Shown piece by piece: positions 1-6,410 of a stretch of 6,602 nt of DNA (positions are counted from its first letter, which is position 1; the number at the start of each line of letters is the position of its first letter). The position numbers and the translations under genes are program-made. Source of the DNA: Armatimonadota bacterium (GTDB lineage Bacteria; Sysuimicrobiota; Sysuimicrobiia; Sysuimicrobiales; Humicultoraceae). The notes under the pieces were generated by a model that was not told the DNA's origin, made no database searches, and saw only the letters and a program-made list of their open reading frames with translations. The DNA is taken from NCBI GenBank assembly GCA_016199305.1, contig JACQGZ010000186.1, positions 1 through 6,602 on the forward strand, in the 5' to 3' direction.

Positions 1-627
1 CTCAGCGAAGAGGAGATCCGCCGCGACGGCTTTAAGCGCTACAGGATCACCGACTCCGGGATCTCCCCGCGCGCCCTCCCCGGGACGCCCGGCGGGATCT
101 TCAAGGTCAGCGGGACGGAGCACGACGAGTTCGGCTTCGTCACCACCGACCCGCCCCGGCGCGAGGCGATGATGGAGAAACGCATGCGGAAGCTGGAGAC
201 CTATCTGCGGGAGGACGCGAAGGGCCCGCAGGTCTTCGGCGATCCCGCCGGCGTCCCGGTCCTGGTCGGATGGGGCTCCACCAAGCCGGTCCTGCTGGAG
301 GCGCGGGCGCGCCTGGCCGCCGAGGGGACAAAGGCTGCCGTGGTGCACCTGACGCACCTCTGGCCTTTCGCCACGCACCTGATCAAGCCGGTCCTGGAGC
401 GCGCCTCGGCGCTGATCGTCTGCGAACAGAACTTCACCGGGCAGCTGGCCGACCTGATCCAGGAGCGCTGCCTGCTGCCGACGCGGCGCGTCCTCAAGTA
501 CAACGGCCGCGTCTTCTACGTCTCGGACATCCTCCGGGGCGTGCGCGAGATTCTGCGCAACGGAGCCACGGAGTACCGCGTGGCGGAGGTTGAGCCCGTC
601 GCCGTAGAAGCCCACGAGGGCGATTAG
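1..627 (+). CDS. korA: 2-oxoacid:ferredoxin oxidoreductase subunit alpha, 3' part (5' end outside window)
   Basis: This is the C-terminal 208 residues of the alpha subunit of a 2-oxoacid:acceptor oxidoreductase, which with the beta subunit oxidatively decarboxylates a 2-oxoacid to the acyl-CoA and reduces ferredoxin in the cytoplasm. The frame is open from base 1, so internal ATG codons such as that at 169 are not the start. Visible family features are the Tyr-Arg-Ile-Thr-Asp-Ser-Gly-Ile-Ser-Pro-Arg segment (fragment residues 14-24), Gly-Thr-Glu-His-Asp-Glu (38-43), and the C-terminal transketolase-like domain beginning with a Gly-Trp-Gly-Ser-Thr-Lys turn (90-95) and containing His-Leu-Trp-Pro-Phe (119-123). 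A Glu-Gln-Asn-Phe-Thr-Gly-Gln stretch (142-148) is also typical. The gene ends in TAG and is followed after 9 nt by korB, so the two form an operon. 2-oxoglutarate is the most likely substrate, judged from the subunit layout; pyruvate or a branched-chain 2-oxoacid cannot be excluded. The N-terminal region, including any fused gamma domain, lies upstream of the window. Confidence 0.93.
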   Translation, partial: LSEEEIRRDGFKRYRITDSGISPRALPGTPGGIFKVSGTEHDEFGFVTTDPPRREAMMEKRMRKLETYLREDAKGPQVFGDPAGVPVLVGWGSTKPVLLEARARLAAEGTKAAVVHLTHLWPFATHLIKPVLERASALIVCEQNFTGQLADLIQERCLLPTRRVLKYNGRVFYVSDILRGVREILRNGATEYRVAEVEPVAVEAHEGD

Positions 628-636
628 AGGAAGCGC

Positions 637-1545
637 ATGAAGGAGATTGACGGGGTGAGCACGCAACCGGCCGGCCGGCCTGCCAGCAAAGCGCCCGCCA
701 GCAAGATCTGGGAAGAGAACGCCGTCCCGCGCCACCGCATCCAGTGGTGTCCCGGGTGCGGGGACTTCGGCGTCCTGAACGCGCTGAAGATGGCGCTGAC
801 CAAACTGGAACTGCTGCCCCATGAGGTGTTCCTGATCGGCGGGATCGGCTGCTCCGGCCAGATCCGCAACTACCTGAACGGCAACGGGTTCCACGGCACC
901 CACGGTGGGCCGCTGGCCTATGCGGTGGGGGTGAAGATGGCCAACCCCGGCCAGAGCGTGATCGCCCTCGCCGGCGACGGCGACACCTTCGCCATCGGGG
1001 TGGAGAACTTCGTCCACGCCTGCCGGCGCGATCCGCAGGTGGCCCTCATCGTCATGGACAACGGCGTCTACGGCCTGACCACGGGGCAGCGTTCTCCCAC
1101 CGCGGGGCTCGGCGAGCACGTCGAGGAGTGGTCGGAGGAGTTTCCGCCGCCGTTCAGTTCCCTGCGGCTGGCGCTGGCCTCCGGGGCGACCTTCGTGGCG
1201 CAATCCTTCTCCGGCGATCCCCGCCACGCCGCCGACGTCTACGTCCAAGCGATGGAGCACCCGGGCTTCGCCTTCGTCAACGACTTCTCCCCCTGCGTCA
1301 CCTACAACAAGGTCAACACCTACGAGTGGTTCAAGGGACACGTCGAGTACATCCCCGCCGACCACGACCCGACGAGCCTCCAGGCCGCCTGGGAATTGCT
1401 CAACGACTTCGACCACCGGGAGCGCCTGCCGCTGGGGGTCGTCTACCGCGGGCCGCGCAAGAAGAAGGCCTTCAAGCCTGTCCCGATCCGCACGGAGGAG
1501 CTGGCCCGCATCGACCTCGAGCCGATGCTAAAGGCCTCCCGCTAA
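637..1545 (+). CDS. korB: 2-oxoacid:ferredoxin oxidoreductase subunit beta (TPP-binding)
   Basis: The 302-residue beta subunit carries thiamine diphosphate and one [4Fe-4S] cluster and partners with the alpha subunit just upstream. The cluster-ligand cysteines expected for this family are visible: Trp-Cys-Pro-Gly-Cys-Gly (C38, C41), Gly-Gly-Ile-Gly-Cys-Ser-Gly (C72) and Ser-Pro-Cys (C220). The TPP/Mg motif is Gly-Asp-Gly-Asp at 113-116, with the matching Asp-Asn at 141-142 followed by Gly-Val-Tyr-Gly-Leu-Thr-Thr-Gly-Gln. This last motif resembles KorB-type enzymes that use 2-oxoglutarate; substrate remains an inference. The start ATG at 637 is supported by a good Shine-Dalgarno site (AGAGGAAG, 626-633) that overlaps the korA stop codon. 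The roughly 30 N-terminal residues before the first motif are Ala/Pro-rich and longer than in compact homologues, but no better-supported start is visible downstream. The TAA at 1543-1545 overlaps the last stop of the convergent Nudix remnant. Confidence 0.95.
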   Translation: MKEIDGVSTQPAGRPASKAPASKIWEENAVPRHRIQWCPGCGDFGVLNALKMALTKLELLPHEVFLIGGIGCSGQIRNYLNGNGFHGTHGGPLAYAVGVKMANPGQSVIALAGDGDTFAIGVENFVHACRRDPQVALIVMDNGVYGLTTGQRSPTAGLGEHVEEWSEEFPPPFSSLRLALASGATFVAQSFSGDPRHAADVYVQAMEHPGFAFVNDFSPCVTYNKVNTYEWFKGHVEYIPADHDPTSLQAAWELLNDFDHRERLPLGVVYRGPRKKKAFKPVPIRTEELARIDLEPMLKASR

Positions 1546-1785
1546 GTTCCTTCTCGGCCCGGATCGATCACAATGAGGGGTGCGGTAGGCCACCCCCTGC
1601 CGGCAGCGATCATTTCGGCGATCACCCGCGGATATACCGGCGTTTGCAGCAAATCATCGACCGGCATCCACACAGGCGTCGCCCTCTTCCACTGCTCCGC
1701 CCGGGAAGAGGTAATAGAGCTCCCTACCCTTGCCGCGCTCAATCAGCGCGACCGATTTCTCCCGCACGATGATGATGGCGGCCAC
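1542..1785 (-). pseudogene. Nudix hydrolase remnant, internally deleted and frame-broken
   Basis: Two pieces of what looks like one Nudix-family hydrolase (nucleoside-diphosphate-linked pyrophosphatase fold) are found in different minus-strand frames. The first piece, readable from a GTG at 1783-1785, gives Val-Ala-Ala-Ile-Ile-Ile-Val-Arg then Val-Ala-Leu-Ile-Glu-Arg-Gly and Tyr-Tyr-Leu-Phe-Pro-Gly-Gly-Ala-Val-Glu-Glu-Gly-Asp, the strand-and-loop entry to a Nudix box, and hits TGA at 1654-1656 after 43 codons. The second, in the next frame from about 1680 to a TAG at 1542-1544, gives Pro-Val-Trp-Met-Pro-Val-Asp-Asp-Leu-Leu, then Pro-Val-Tyr-Pro-Arg-Val-Ile-Ala and Gly-Trp-Pro, like the C-terminal end of such proteins. 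The catalytic Arg-Glu-x-x-Glu-Glu-x-Gly helix is missing in all three frames, so an internal stretch (by family comparison perhaps 50-60 residues) has been lost near 1670-1680. Family assignment is by eye. The piece lies 33 nt beyond the redoxin stop, in the same frame as that gene, and its end overlaps korB by 3-4 bases. Confidence 0.62.
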
Positions 1786-1818
1786 TCGAGGCGTCGAATT
1801 TGTTCCGCTGGTAGTCGC

Positions 1819-2817
1819 CTAACCTTTCGGCTGATGCCGCAGCGGCTCAGGTGAGCGCTCCAGTTCGGGGGGCGTGAGCGAGAAGGTCCACTCGACCGGC
1901 AGTGTCTGGGGCGGCCAGCAAACGCGGTCGTCACAAGCCTGCAGGTTGATGGTTCCCCGAATCTGCACCTTCCCGCCCACGTCCAGGAGTGGCGCCAGCT
2001 CCTGCCGTGAAGGCAGGGACGCGTCGATGGAGACGCGGACGGGGTGGCTGTAGACGGGGATCTCCTCTCCGAGCAACGGGAGCGTGAGGGTTTCCGCCGG
2101 CGCGTATTGCACGTCGCGGACCTTCACGTAGGGGTTCTCCTCAAGAACGACCTGCATTCCCTGGTAGTCCCGCAATCCGGGAGCGTAAACGTGTACGCCG
2201 GGCCTGGGGTGCACGTCGACGAACAGCGTGAAAACGTTTCCCGGGTAAAGCCTCTCCTCCGTGGCGGTGGTGTGCACCTCCAGGTAGTCGAGGCGCCGGA
2301 TCCCCTGGGGCGCCGCCGGGGGCGCCGCCTTCCCCATCCGCACCATCAGCGTCGTCACCGGCATCCGGTGAATGTAATGCTCCTCAGAGAACTTCTGGCG
2401 CACGACGCCGTCGGCATCCACCAGGAACGTCCCCGGATAAGGGATGCCGTAATCCCGGCTGCTCGGGTCGATGGTGTCATTGAAGAGGCCGAACCGGCGA
2501 ATGATCCCCGAATCGGGATCGGCCAGCAGGGGGAAAGTGATGCGCCGGCGCTCTGCAAAATCGCGCAGAATGTCTGTGCTGTCATAACTGATTGAGGCGA
2601 GCCCCAACCCTTCGGCGGCGAGGCGGGTGCGGTTGCGCTCCAGCTCGACGAGCTGGCCCTTACAGTAGGGTCACCAGTCGGCGCTGCGGATGAAGAGCAG
2701 CAGGGCCCCGGCCGGGCCGCGGACCGTCTCGAACGTCTGCCGGTGGCCGAATTGATCCGGTGCCTCAAACGGCGGGATCGCCTCCCCGACGCGCGGGCCC
2801 CGCTCGACCTCATGCAT
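1819..2817 (-). CDS. Putative selenoprotein: U-x-x-C redoxin (AhpC/TSA-like) fused to a DsbD-alpha-like domain; in-frame TGA at 2671-2673 read as Sec
   Basis: Read from ATG 2815-2817 to TAG 1819-1821, this gene encodes 332 residues with one in-frame TGA at codon 49. The N-terminal domain (about 1-165) is a thioredoxin-fold redoxin: Val-Gly-Glu-Ala-Ile-Pro-Pro-Phe-Glu near the start, a hydrophobic strand ending Ser-Ala-Asp-Trp, then [TGA49]-Pro-Tyr-Cys52-Lys, and Pro-Gly-Thr-Phe-Leu-Val-Asp (128-134). Cysteine homologues carry Trp-Cys-Pro-Tyr-Cys here, so TGA replaces the catalytic cysteine. The C-terminal part (about 185-320) resembles the N-terminal domain of the thiol:disulfide interchange protein DsbD, including Gln-Ala-Cys295-Asp-Asp-Arg-Val-Cys300-Trp-Pro-Pro. 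Sec49, Cys52, Cys295 and Cys300 are the only thiol/selenol residues. No signal peptide or membrane segment is visible, so it looks cytoplasmic, which is odd for a DsbD-alpha domain. The ATG overlaps the peptidase stop (ATGCATGA), suggesting translational coupling. A thiol- or peroxide-reducing role is inferred. The alternative is a nonsense-mutated or mis-sequenced cysteine gene, but the intact frame after TGA and the hairpin downstream argue for Sec. Confidence 0.82.
2640..2673 (-). promoter_or_regulatory. Candidate bacterial SECIS element (UGA plus downstream hairpin)
   Basis: On the minus strand the TGA (2673-2671) is followed by 14 nt and then a perfect 7-bp inverted repeat, CCAGCTC-GTC-GAGCTGG (2656-2640). 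The apical loop GUC begins 21 nt after the TGA, starts with G, and has U second. Known bacterial SECIS elements lie inside the coding region directly 3' of the UGA, with the loop about 16-37 nt away and a G among the first loop bases, where SelB binds. All of this fits. A weaker inner pairing, CCCT with AGGG, lies between TGA and the hairpin. The caution is that the hairpin codes for Gln-Leu-Val-Glu-Leu in a GC-rich gene, so a chance palindrome is possible, and the 3-nt loop is at the small end. Confidence 0.66.
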
Positions 2818-4534
2818 AGGGCATCTTGGCCAACTCCTCGGTTAGTGCGTCGGCGAGCGGCCCGACCGTGGTGGCGTCGAAGGCGAAGCGCGCACCCGCC
2901 GCCGCAAACAATTCCGGCAGCGGCTGCCTCCCACCCAGGGCCAGCGCCCCTCGATAGCGGGCCACCGCGTCGGGGTAGTCGGTGCGGGAGCGCAGCCAGA
3001 CCTGGAGCGCGCCCAGCTGGGCGATGCCGTACTCGATGTAGTAGAAGGGGTGCAGAAAGATGTGCAGCTGGCGGTGCCACATGTAGGCGAGTTCCTGGTC
3101 GTAGCCGGACCAGTCCAGGCCCCGGTGGAAGCGCCCGTAGGTGTCCACCCAGGCGCGCCGCCGCTCCTCGCGCGTGTGGGCGGGGTGCTCGTACAGCCAG
3201 TGCTGGAAGGCGTCCACGGTGGCGATCCAGGGAAAGATGCGCACGATCATTTCCAGGCGTTCGCGGTACGCCCGCCGGTAATCTGCCGGATCCGGGTAGA
3301 ACGCCCCCAGGTGCGGCGCGCTGAGGAGTTCCATCCCCATGGAGGCGACCTCGGCGAACTCCATCGGTGGATGGCGGTACTCCACGATGGGCTCCTCCCG
3401 GGCGGCAATGGAGTTGAAGGCATGGCCGCCCTCGTGCAGGAGAGTGCGGATGTCCCGGTCGAGCCCGACGGCGTTCATGAAGATGAACGGCCAGCGCCGC
3501 TCGTTGAGGTCGGCCTGGTAGCCGCCGGGCGCCTTGCCCTTGCGGCTCTCCAGGTCCAGCAGCCCCTGCTCGCGCATGAAGGCAAACTGCTCGCCCAGTT
3601 CAGGGTCGACGCGCCCGAAGATGGCCTCGGTGTGATCGAGGAGTTCAGCAGTTTGAGAGAAGGGGCGGAGCGGAGGGCGGTTGAGCGGATCGACCTCGGC
3701 ATCCCACGGACGCAGCGGATCGACACCGAGCAGGGAGGCGCGCTCCCGGTTGAGCCGTTCGGCCAGGGGGACGACGTGGGCCTCGACGGCGTCGTGGAAG
3801 CGCGTGCAGTCCTCCGGTCCGTAGTCGAAACGCTCGTATGATCGGAAGATGTAGTCGCGATAGGAGGCAACGCCGGCGTTGGCGGCGATCTGCAGGCGCA
3901 GCGCGCGCAGGCGGTCGAAGAGATCCTCCATCGTGTCCCGGTCTTGGAGGCGGCGCCGGGCGACCAGTTCCCACGCCTCCTGGCGGGTGGCGCGGTCGGG
4001 CTCCTCCAGATACTTGGCCATCTGTTGCAGCGTGCGCTCCTCACCCCGGTAGGTCACCGTCATCGCGCCGGAGACTTTCTGGAACTGCGTCTCCAGTTCG
4101 GCCTCCTTCACCTGCAGGGGGATGTTCTCCTCACGGTAGAGCGCGACGCGGTTCTCCACCCGCCGGTCGAACAGCCGGTAGCCCTCCGGCAGCGCCGGGC
4201 GGCGAGGATTCCGCAGGTAGGCCTCGTCGAGCCGGTGGAACAGCATCTTCACGTTGGGCTCGACCTCCTGCACGAAGGCCAGGTAGGCGCGTTCCCGCTC
4301 CGGGTCGTCGGTTTGCGAGGTCATCGCGATGTAACGCCGGTTGCGCTCCTCCCAAATGCAGGAGGCCACCTCACTCCGGTCCTCCAGCCAGCGTTCCAGC
4401 GCCTGAGGTGAGTCAGGCGTCCGGTCGGCCAGCTCTCGGCCGATCGCCTCGATCTCCTCCCGGCGCCCCATGTCCGCCGTGGCGGGCACGAACCGGCGCG
4501 GGAAGACCTTGCGGGGGTCGGTTGTCGTCCTCAT
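2810..4534 (-). CDS. M3-family zinc oligoendopeptidase
   Basis: The 574-residue product is a cytoplasmic metallopeptidase of family M3 (thimet oligopeptidase/PepF group), which cleaves short peptides inside a closed helical cavity. The zinc site is clear: Leu-Leu-His-Glu-Gly-Gly-His-Ala-Phe at about 365-373 gives H367, E368 and H371, and the third ligand is E395 in Met-Glu-Phe-Ala-Glu, 24 residues after the second histidine as in PepF. Further on, His-Pro-Phe-Tyr-Tyr-Ile-Glu-Tyr-Gly (495-503) matches the substrate-binding tyrosine region. Length agrees with the family's usual 560-600 residues, and no signal peptide is seen. The ATG at 4532-4534 was chosen because GGGAGG/AGGAGAGGG lies just upstream (4539-4550); the frame is open further to 4672, but that extension is Arg/Ala/Pro-rich and would run into the end of the acyl-CoA dehydrogenase. 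The stop TGA (2810-2812) overlaps the start of the redoxin by 8 nt. Specificity cannot be told; it probably recycles peptides. Confidence 0.93.
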   Translation of the reverse strand: MRTTTDPRKVFPRRFVPATADMGRREEIEAIGRELADRTPDSPQALERWLEDRSEVASCIWEERNRRYIAMTSQTDDPERERAYLAFVQEVEPNVKMLFHRLDEAYLRNPRRPALPEGYRLFDRRVENRVALYREENIPLQVKEAELETQFQKVSGAMTVTYRGEERTLQQMAKYLEEPDRATRQEAWELVARRRLQDRDTMEDLFDRLRALRLQIAANAGVASYRDYIFRSYERFDYGPEDCTRFHDAVEAHVVPLAERLNRERASLLGVDPLRPWDAEVDPLNRPPLRPFSQTAELLDHTEAIFGRVDPELGEQFAFMREQGLLDLESRKGKAPGGYQADLNERRWPFIFMNAVGLDRDIRTLLHEGGHAFNSIAAREEPIVEYRHPPMEFAEVASMGMELLSAPHLGAFYPDPADYRRAYRERLEMIVRIFPWIATVDAFQHWLYEHPAHTREERRRAWVDTYGRFHRGLDWSGYDQELAYMWHRQLHIFLHPFYYIEYGIAQLGALQVWLRSRTDYPDAVARYRGALALGGRQPLPELFAAAGARFAFDATTVGPLADALTEELAKMPYA

Positions 4535-4620
4535 GCAGCCTCCCTCTCCTGGCGTAGTCGGTCTTGGTGTCGCCGCGTCCTCGTCGCGTGGTGTGGCCGA
4601 TCGGGCCGCGGCCGCCGCCC
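4535..4620 (-). other. 86-nt gap between acyl-CoA dehydrogenase and M3 peptidase
   Basis: Apart from the ribosome binding site nearest the peptidase, I see a GC palindrome GGCCGCGGCC (4604-4613) just after the dehydrogenase stop. There is no U-run, so it is not a convincing terminator, and I see no clear -35/-10 pair. The peptidase may therefore be transcribed with the genes upstream. Confidence 0.5.
4539..4550 (-). promoter_or_regulatory. Shine-Dalgarno site deciding the M3 peptidase start
   Basis: The minus strand reads AGGAGAGGGAGG here, with its last G four bases before ATG 4534-4532. This purine-rich tract favours that start over the upstream in-frame alternatives reaching 4672. Confidence 0.75.
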
Positions 4621-6393
4621 TTACAGCGGATACCGCCCGGCTTCGGTCACGCGGTCCGCGATGGCGCGCCACTCCGCGACCGCGTTCAGCGGGACATACC
4701 GGATGAACCGGCGCAGCCCGGCCAGCATCGTGCGCAGGTCCTCCCCTTCGGCGGAGGCGGCCAGCACCTGCCGCGCCAGCCCCTCCACCCGAGGCAGTGC
4801 CTCATGCAGATAGGCCCGGGCCAGGCGCGCCGGCAGCGCCTCCTCGCCCGCGGGCCCGGCCTGGGCGGCCCGCAGGACCGCACTCTCCATGGCGAAGATC
4901 TCGGTCACCATATCGGCCAGCCAGGCCAGGATTTCCTGCTGTTCCTCGATCGCCACGAGGTGTTTCTGCAGCGCCACTCCGGCGGCGAAGAGGGCCGCCT
5001 TCTTGGCCATCGCCACCTGCTGCCGCTCCCCGGCCAGGGGGCCGGTGAAGCGGCCGTCGCCGGCGAGGGCAGGATTGAGCAGGTCGTCGGCCACCGCCCG
5101 CGCCGCCGGGATCAGCGGCAGCTGCCCGCGCTGCGCCCGCCGCAGCAGCATGCCGGTGATGAGCAGCCGGTTGATCTCATTGGTGCCCTCGAAGAGGCGG
5201 TTGATGCGCGCGTCCCGGTAGGCCCGCGCCGCGGGATACTCCTCGATGAACCCGTAGCCGCCGTAGATCTGGACCATCTCGTCGACGACGTAGTCCAGGA
5301 CCTCCGAGACGAAGACCTTGTTGATGGAGCACTCCACCGCGTACTCTTCCAGCGCCGCCATCACCGCCCCGCTGTCGTCGTGCATCCCGCCGAGGGCCCC
5401 GTCGACCAGGCCGCCGGTGCGGTAGACCATCGACTCGCCGACGTACAGGCGCACCGCCATCTGGGCCAGTTTCTGCTTGATCAACCCGAAGGCGGCCAGC
5501 GGTCTGCCGAACTGCCGGCGCTCTTTCGCATAGGCGACGGCCTCGCGGAAGGCGGTCTTTGCGGCTCCCAGGGCTCCGGCCGCCAGGTTGAACCGGCCGA
5601 CGTTCAGGATGTTGAACGCTACCTTGTGCCCCTGCCCGATCTCTCCCAGGAGGTTTTCGGCGGGCACGCGCGCCTGATCGAAGAAAAGCGAGGCGGTGGA
5701 GGAGCCGCGGATACCCATCTTGTGCTCCTCATCCCCGACCGTCAGCCCCGGGGTGGAGCGCTCGACGATAAAGGCGGTGTGCTGCTCCCCGTCCACCTTG
5801 GCGTAGGTGATGAAGAGATCGGCGAAGGCGGCGTTGGTGATGAACTGCTTGGCGCCCGTCAGCAGGTAGGCGCTGCCGTCGGGCGTGCGCGTCGCGGAGG
5901 TGCGGTTGGCCATCGCGTCCGACCCCGCCGTCGGCTCGGTGAGGGCGTACGCGCCGATGAGGTCGCCGTGGGCCAACCGCGGCAGGTAGCGGCGCTTCTG
6001 CTCATCGGTGCCGAAGAAGACGATCGGCAGGGTCCCGATGCCGATGTGCGCGCCCACGGAGACGGCGAACGAGGCGGCGGGCCCCAGGCGCTCGGTGACG
6101 ACCAGCGAGGTGATCTTGTCCAGTCCCAGGCCGCCGTAGGCCTCCGGGATCTCCGCGCCCAGGACGCCCAGGTCCCCCAACCGGCGGATCAGGCGCCGCG
6201 TCAGATCCCAGTCCTTGCCCTCCAGGGTCTTGGTGTGCGGCAGGACCTCGCGCTCCAGGAACTCCTGCATCGTCCGCGCCGCCAGGCGCTGCTCCTCGGT
6301 CAGCCGTTCCGGCGTGAAGATGTCGGCGGGGGCCGCCTCCTCCAGAAGGAAGCCTCCCCCGCGCGTGGCGGCTGCGCTCCCCTTCGCGCTCAT
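4621..6393 (-). CDS. fadE: Acyl-CoA dehydrogenase (FadE type, long form with C-terminal extension)
   Basis: This flavoenzyme of 590 residues catalyses the first step of beta-oxidation, converting acyl-CoA to trans-2-enoyl-CoA with FAD and electron-transfer flavoprotein as acceptor. The length matches the long, VLCAD/Bacillus FadE-like branch rather than the roughly 380-residue short- and medium-chain forms. Seen in order: N-terminal helical domain with Pro-Glu-Ala-Tyr-Gly-Gly-Leu-Gly (83-90), the FAD-contact segment Tyr-Ala-Leu-Thr-Glu-Pro-Thr-Ala-Gly-Ser-Asp (149-159), Gly-Ala-Lys-Gln-Phe-Ile-Thr-Asn (180-187), Lys-Met-Gly-Ile-Arg-Gly-Ser (225-231), Arg-Gln-Phe-Gly-Arg-Pro-Leu (293-299), Gln-Ile-Tyr-Gly-Gly-Tyr-Gly (375-381), and Leu-Phe-Glu-Gly-Thr-Asn-Glu-Ile (400-407). 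E402 is the expected catalytic base, and a roughly 170-residue helical extension follows. The ATG at 6391-6393 has GGAGGGA 7 nt upstream and sits 17 nt after the thiolase stop, so the two genes form an operon. Chain-length preference is inferred only from family length. Confidence 0.93.
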   Translation of the reverse strand: MSAKGSAAATRGGGFLLEEAAPADIFTPERLTEEQRLAARTMQEFLEREVLPHTKTLEGKDWDLTRRLIRRLGDLGVLGAEIPEAYGGLGLDKITSLVVTERLGPAASFAVSVGAHIGIGTLPIVFFGTDEQKRRYLPRLAHGDLIGAYALTEPTAGSDAMANRTSATRTPDGSAYLLTGAKQFITNAAFADLFITYAKVDGEQHTAFIVERSTPGLTVGDEEHKMGIRGSSTASLFFDQARVPAENLLGEIGQGHKVAFNILNVGRFNLAAGALGAAKTAFREAVAYAKERRQFGRPLAAFGLIKQKLAQMAVRLYVGESMVYRTGGLVDGALGGMHDDSGAVMAALEEYAVECSINKVFVSEVLDYVVDEMVQIYGGYGFIEEYPAARAYRDARINRLFEGTNEINRLLITGMLLRRAQRGQLPLIPAARAVADDLLNPALAGDGRFTGPLAGERQQVAMAKKAALFAAGVALQKHLVAIEEQQEILAWLADMVTEIFAMESAVLRAAQAGPAGEEALPARLARAYLHEALPRVEGLARQVLAASAEGEDLRTMLAGLRRFIRYVPLNAVAEWRAIADRVTEAGRYPL

Positions 6394-6400
6394 CGATCCG

Positions 6401-6407
6401 TCCCTCC
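6401..6407 (-). promoter_or_regulatory. Shine-Dalgarno site deciding the acyl-CoA dehydrogenase start
   Basis: GGAGGGA on the minus strand lies 7 nt before ATG 6393-6391, inside the 17-nt thiolase-dehydrogenase spacer. It supports this ATG over the in-frame extension to 6459, which would run through the thiolase coding region. Confidence 0.8.
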
Positions 6408-6410
6408 GCT

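Noticed and set aside
1597..1606. Palindrome CTGCCGGCAG downstream of korB as a terminator
   Set aside because: The palindrome has no room for a loop, no U-run follows, and it lies inside the Nudix remnant, so it is probably ordinary coding-derived sequence.
1542..1742. Stand-alone 66-codon minus-strand gene with a TTG start
   Set aside because: Its C-terminal part matches the tail of the Nudix remnant and its first 20 or so residues are an out-of-frame reading of the Nudix N-terminal piece, so it is part of the pseudogene.
1819..2607. Redoxin/DsbD-like gene starting at TTG 2605-2607
   Set aside because: This start would leave out the first strand and active site of the redoxin fold; 70 upstream codons in the same frame are homologous-looking, with only the TGA in the way.
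2671..2673. TGA as a plain nonsense mutation or sequencing error in a Cys gene
   Set aside because: Not excluded, since one base change from TGC or TGT suffices, but it is less likely given the exact position at the redox cysteine, the hairpin with SECIS geometry, and no other decay over 283 downstream codons.
4604..4613. GGCCGCGGCC palindrome as an intrinsic terminator after the acyl-CoA dehydrogenase
   Set aside because: There is no U-tract, and such GC palindromes are expected by chance at this base composition.
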